Below, in pieces: positions 55,401-61,400 of a DNA stretch of 64,000 bases (position 1 is the first letter of the stretch; every line of letters starts with the position of its first letter). The notes under the pieces are model-generated. The model saw only the letters and a list, made by a program, of their open reading frames with translations. It was not told the origin of the DNA and made no database searches. The stretch is from contig CM019236.1 of assembly GCA_009741485.1 (NCBI GenBank), positions 33,251,636-33,315,635 on the forward strand. The letters are read 5' to 3'. Position numbers and translations under genes: made by a program. This stretch comes from Malurus cyaneus samueli (taxonomy: Eukaryota; Chordata; Aves; Passeriformes; Maluridae).

Positions 55401-58400
55401 TGTTTCTATAAAATACAATGTAGTACCAGTATTGTTCATATCACATCCATACTGACTTATATTTGGAAATTAGTACTGTAAAATTCAGTGATGGTTGTAG
55501 GTGGATTTTTCCTTATTTATAGTGCTTTTGAATTCCAGTGCCTACCGTTTAAGCCAAAATTGTATTTTAAGTGACATACATTTTACCACGTATTTGGAAC
55601 TGAGTCTTAGCAATAGAGACTTAGTTGCCTCATTTATTTTTCTAATGCAGTTATTTCATCTTTGGCTGGCAGCTGAAAGTGCAATCTGATTATCAATCTT
55701 TTATAGTACCAAATTATATTTGTAAATCAGAATTTTTGTTTAAGTTGCATGTAAATTCCTGAGTGATTTCTTGATTTTGATAGGTACATTATTTTAATGA
55801 AATGTTTGGTGTGTGGGAGCCTTTGCTTGAACCACTAGAAGTTGAGAAGACTGATTTATTCAAGCCATGGATTCTTGAAATCAAGGTATAGTTTCCAAAG
55901 CTGAGCTCAAATATTGCTTTCCAATACCTTAGGGAAAACAAATGCTCTCCATCTTTCATTTCTGAAACTAATCTAATAGTGTTGTTTCTTTTTGTTGGTT
56001 ACTGAGAATTCTTTCCCAAGTAGTGAATGAAACTATTTCTTGTACTGGGAAAGCTCCAGACTCACAGATCTGTTAAATATTGTCTTTCAGGTGGCAAAAT
56101 TTGCTTCTAGTTGAACCAGATGGTCATAATAGCTTTGTATCAGTTTGTCTATTAGGCCATATGCTACTGATGTATTTAGTGATTTTGGAAAGACAAACCA
56201 CTGCTGTTGTTCCACAGTAGCACGTGTAGCAGAAATATATTGGGAAAAACTGTTACCCGTTGACTGTGCGCTTGAGTATCAAGAGTATTGTGGGAGTAGT
56301 GCTCTCACCACTTCATTTTCATCTTTCATGGAAATAGTCTAGGTTCTCAAAGTAGATAAACCTTTATCTAAGGTTGGGAGGTACCTTTTGTTTTTTCTTC
56401 TGCTGTCTTAACTATTTTATTTATTATTTTCTGACCTTTTTCAAAACTGTTCAAATATTTTTAACCTGAGAGTTTGCTCATAATTGAAAACCTACCATTT
56501 TCCTAGGACTATAATTATCAAAAAACTTTCAACAGTAGCCTCAGAAGGATAAAGATTATGGACTGAGATACTGCAATTAAGAAAATGCTATTAAAAATAT
56601 CCCCAAGAATTCTCCAGAAAGATACGAGACCTAATGCAGGATATAGGTAGAAGATAATGAATCAAACCTCATGTCTTCTTGTCCAGATATGATATACAGT
56701 GTTTGGAAATACATAATTTCTGGAAATGTTGAAGGCTAGAGAAATATATTCCATCAGATTTATTCTTCCTTCAACCAAATAAAAACAAAATAGGTATTTT
56801 ATTTGGAAACATATAAAGATTAAATCTGGGGACTCTTTAAGACTTGGAAATCAATTATGTCTAAGTTTTTACATAGTGTTACTCAATGAATGATGAATGT
56901 TATCACAAAGTATTTACTGGATATGTTAGTGGTTAGTATATATTTCTTTACTTTTGAATAATCATAAATTTAACTACTATACTGGAATTTAATTGACTTC
57001 CAGAATATATAATTTGTCTCTTGTCTTATTTATCCTCTCACTCTGTCATTTTCATTTGAGAATAAAAACATGAAAAACAAAAGGAAAGAAAAACCATAGC
57101 AGGACATAGAAATGGGAAAGGGAGACATAGAGAGTCTTGAGGTGAAACTTGCGCCTACAGGTTGAGTGGGCAGATAAGAATTCTTTAAAATTCTCCTTTC
57201 AGATGAAGAAGGCTAAAAAAGCGCTGTTTGAATCTGATGATGATGAAGAGGAGACCTACAAAGTTCCAGAATATAAAACAGTAATACATGTTTCCTCAAA
57301 AGACCAGCTCAACATTACGCTGTCCAAGCTTGGATTGCAAATGTTGAGTAACTTGGGCACGGTAAGAATGATTTCTTAACTGTGCAGTGTTAGAATAGCT
57401 AAATGAATGTAATGATCTCTCATCAGAGATCTTCATGGTGAATTCTTACTCAGTTTATATTTTATATAAATTCTTTCCTTTCCAGGCATTTGCTGAGGCA
57501 GCTAGTCAAACTTCAGACATCTTCAAAAAAGACCGAGCACCATTTGTAATAAAAAATGCTTTAGGACTTCCCATCACTGTCTCACCTAGTGATTCCTTTA
57601 GTGTCCTTAATGTTGAATTTGGAGCAAAAATATTTCATTTAGAAGATGGAGAGAATTTAAATATGGAATTTGTCAGAACTAAAAATGAGAGTGACCAGTT
57701 CACAGCAATGACAACAATGTGTAGCAAGAGATTTTACATTCAGATCTGTAAGTTCCAAAGTTCATGCATCTTCTGTTTTTGTAGTTGTTAATTATGCATA
57801 AAACAGTGTCTTGTACTGGTCAATAAGTATGGAGGACTACATAACATGAAATGAATGTTTCTTTGAATTCTAGATGTGTGGCTGTATTGGAAATCCTGCT
57901 TTAGCCTTTACAGCTGAAAGTTATATATATCATGCTTCTTAATTTTTTCAGCATAGGCTTACTACTATGATAAGTAATTTATCTAACTTACTTTTATTGC
58001 AGTCAGGTATTTGTTTGCATTTATTTGTTATTTCAGAATTCAGCTCCTCAAAATAGTTTTTTTGTTTTATAATTGAGTCCTGTGTATATGTATTTATAGA
58101 AGTCTAATCTTAAGGACGGATGTTTTTTAAGAAAAGATTGTTTTAAGTAATTTTAAACAAACTGGAGTTTAAAACTGCAATTAAAGTTTAGTGTATGTAT
58201 TTACAATTTGAATTGATTTATTGTAACAGTTGGCCATTTTTGAAACTCAACTTTATGATGTACTAATTGAACTGTTTTTACAATATAAGAGCTGTACCTA
58301 GTTAATAAGCTATTACATCTTGCAGACATTTCTTATGAGGCACTAATATTATCTGTAGTAGCAAAATCCACTTAAATATTTGAGTGATGAACTTGTTTAC

Positions 58401-61400
58401 TCTATGTCTTGTGGAAGAGAAGAATCTTTGCTGTTTCCTTAGTAACACTGCAAGATCAGGATATTTAGAGTACTGATTGTACCTTTTCATCTGGTGGATG
58501 GTTTTATATTATTAGATTGAATGACAAAAAATTCTATTGAATGCACATTTTTGTCTTTCAAATGTTTCTTTATGCTCATTTTGAGTGTTTCATGTATCAT
58601 CTTGTATATTCTAGGTCCTCATAATCATTCTGCTGTGGAAAAGATTCCATTGACAAAAGTGGGTCGATGTATTTACAAAGTGAGACATGAGGAGTCAGGT
58701 GTTGAAAGATCCATTGTCTGCCAAATTGACACAGTTGAAGGAAGCAAGATGATAACTATACGCTCCCCTATTCAGGTCATTATATATACATAAAATAAAT
58801 TTTTAGTAAATAAAAATGTCTTTAAATAAACATTGAAAAAATGTATTTAAAAAAACATACCAGAATGCTCCATATAACTTCGCTTTATGTCTGATTTTTC
58901 AAGAAAAAAAAACTTTATCAAGCTGACAGACGGGTTGGATGCAGGCAGAAATGAATCAGATTTTGGATCAGGCTAATTCATTAGTAATGTTTACTAATAC
59001 TGGCTCTAATTTTAGTCTTGAATTATTTGCTTTGTATGAAGTAATCAAACGTCTTTTAATCTTACCTTGGTTCTGTAAGTTATCCTTCAATCAGATTATT
59101 TCATTTTCTTATATCCTATACCATTGATAATTAATTTTAAATTCTGTACAGTGTCAGTTGAAAGGTGAGACCTTTGAGTGTATATGTCTTTTGATTGAAT
59201 AGTATTTTTGATAGACATTATATGGTTTACAGGTACAGTGATGATTCCAGATATTAGTGTTCTGTAGTCATAGTGTTCCTGTTACATTTCAGTTGTTTTT
59301 TGTTTTTGCTCAAAGTGGTTTATGACTTGGTTAATAACCAAATTTACTGTTTCATTATTTTCTAAATTTTTTTCCTAAGAAAGTACTAATTAATGCCATT
59401 TAATGAACCTGGAAATAAATAAAAAATAATGTTTGCAAGAAGGATAACTTAATGCCTCTGAAAGATAATGGACCTTAATGATTTAACCTAAAACTTCTGA
59501 CTTATGTTCTCACCATATGGATTTTTGAATCTTGTATCTATTATATTTTTAGGAAATGATTGTTTGGAAAGTCACCATATAGTTGAGATTTACTTGTCTT
59601 TGGTATTCAGAGTCTTGTGATTCTCCTTGAAGTTATTTATTTCATAAATAAAATATGCACAACTGCAGAACCAGATAATTTTAAAAGATTTGCTGTTTTA
59701 GAGACAATTCTTTTGAAATATTTGACCTTTAATGAATGGTAAATGGATAAGATGAAAAACAAGAGTTCTCATTCTTGCTTTTTAAAGTTCAAAGTACTTT
59801 CCCTTTCCAGTTTTTCCTAATGTGTGGAATTGCTGGCTTTTTATTTTACATAGATAAGGAATCATTTTTCAATTCCATTAAATGTTTTTGAAGAAGGAAG
59901 ATGTTTAGGAACTGCTTCACCAGCAAATGAGTTCAACATACCCTTTTCCTCTTACAGGTACTTTATTGTATTTTTCTTTTATTGTGGATTGTGTTTATAC
60001 ATTTTTGATTATTGTATCCATAATATTACACAAAAAAAAAAAAAATTGTTTCCCTTTGCTTCCTAATATCTAAATAATACTATGCTGTCATTGTTGGGCA
60101 GGGTCTTCTCAGACCACGTAGTGTGAGTTAAATAAAATACTATTTCATTGTTGAATTGGAAGTATTTTGAAATCCATTTCTAGAAACAAGTTAAATTTGC
60201 TAAGCTACTTTAAGAATCTGAGTTCAGGTACTTCAGGTACACATTGTTTGTGATCCATGTGGTACACCACTTAGTGGGGTGATGTCTAGTGAATTAGTGC
60301 AGCTTATTTTTTTCTGAAAAGGCTTCTTTTGATATTTTGATTCTGAATTAAAAGATTGAAAGTAATACACTTAAACTCTATCAAAGATGTAAAAAAAGAC
60401 TCGCCAGCCTTAAAAAGACTCGCCTTATAATACATTCTATATATATTGAATGTATTAACACATTTAATAACAAAACTGCAGTGACTTTGCATGTCTGTCA
60501 TCTAGGTAGGTAGGTTTATTTTGATTGGGGTTTTTTTTATGGTTGCAGAGACTTTTTTGTTCTGTTTTCTTCACACTCATTTTTCTACGAAAGAAGTTGT
60601 GCGTCTTTTTCATTCCTTAGGTTACTTTCTAATGTAGATTCATGAATTCATTGATATTTATAACCATTTGTATTTCATCAATAAGATTTAGTGATGTTCT
60701 AATTCATTGTACCGATGAGAACCACTAGGCAGTCAGGAAACATGACAAAACAAAATAAAAAATCTTCAGCCAGGAGCAGCTGTGTTAGATTAAAGCCGTT
60801 GCCTTATAAAAGCCATTTGTGTAAATAATGCATGAACTTGATGCTTTATGTGAGTGAAAAGAAGGGTACTTTCTGCACATCTGCTTCAGGAGCAAGTTAC
60901 TGATCCAGATCTTTTACTTGGAACAGGAATAGATCAGTACTTAAAAGGAAATTCAGTAGTCTCTTCATAAAATTCTCCAAACCCTTTCTTTGAATGGGAA
61001 GTATTTGACAGCATGAAACAAAACATCCCAGCCATTACAATAGCATGAACTTTTGGGATCCAGTCTATCTTTTGAGTCTTCTTTTAATTAAAATAAAGGC
61101 AGGCAATGAATTACTGCTAGGAATCTTCATAAATCCATATAATATAGGACTGTCCCTGTTGCATAGTTCTTTTTTGTAATTGAAAAATTCAGTCTCATGT
61201 TAAATGTCTAAAAATGTTTTCATTTACAGATCCATACTGAGTTTGCAACCACTACCCAATGAAAGTGGAGTGACTGGAGAATATGATATGTGTGAAGGAA
61301 TTACATTTGATGAAATTATGAAAAACGTTGACAGTTTATTACAAAGGAAATGCCAGTCTGAGAGGTCAAGTAACCACTCACTTATCATCAATATTGTTCC

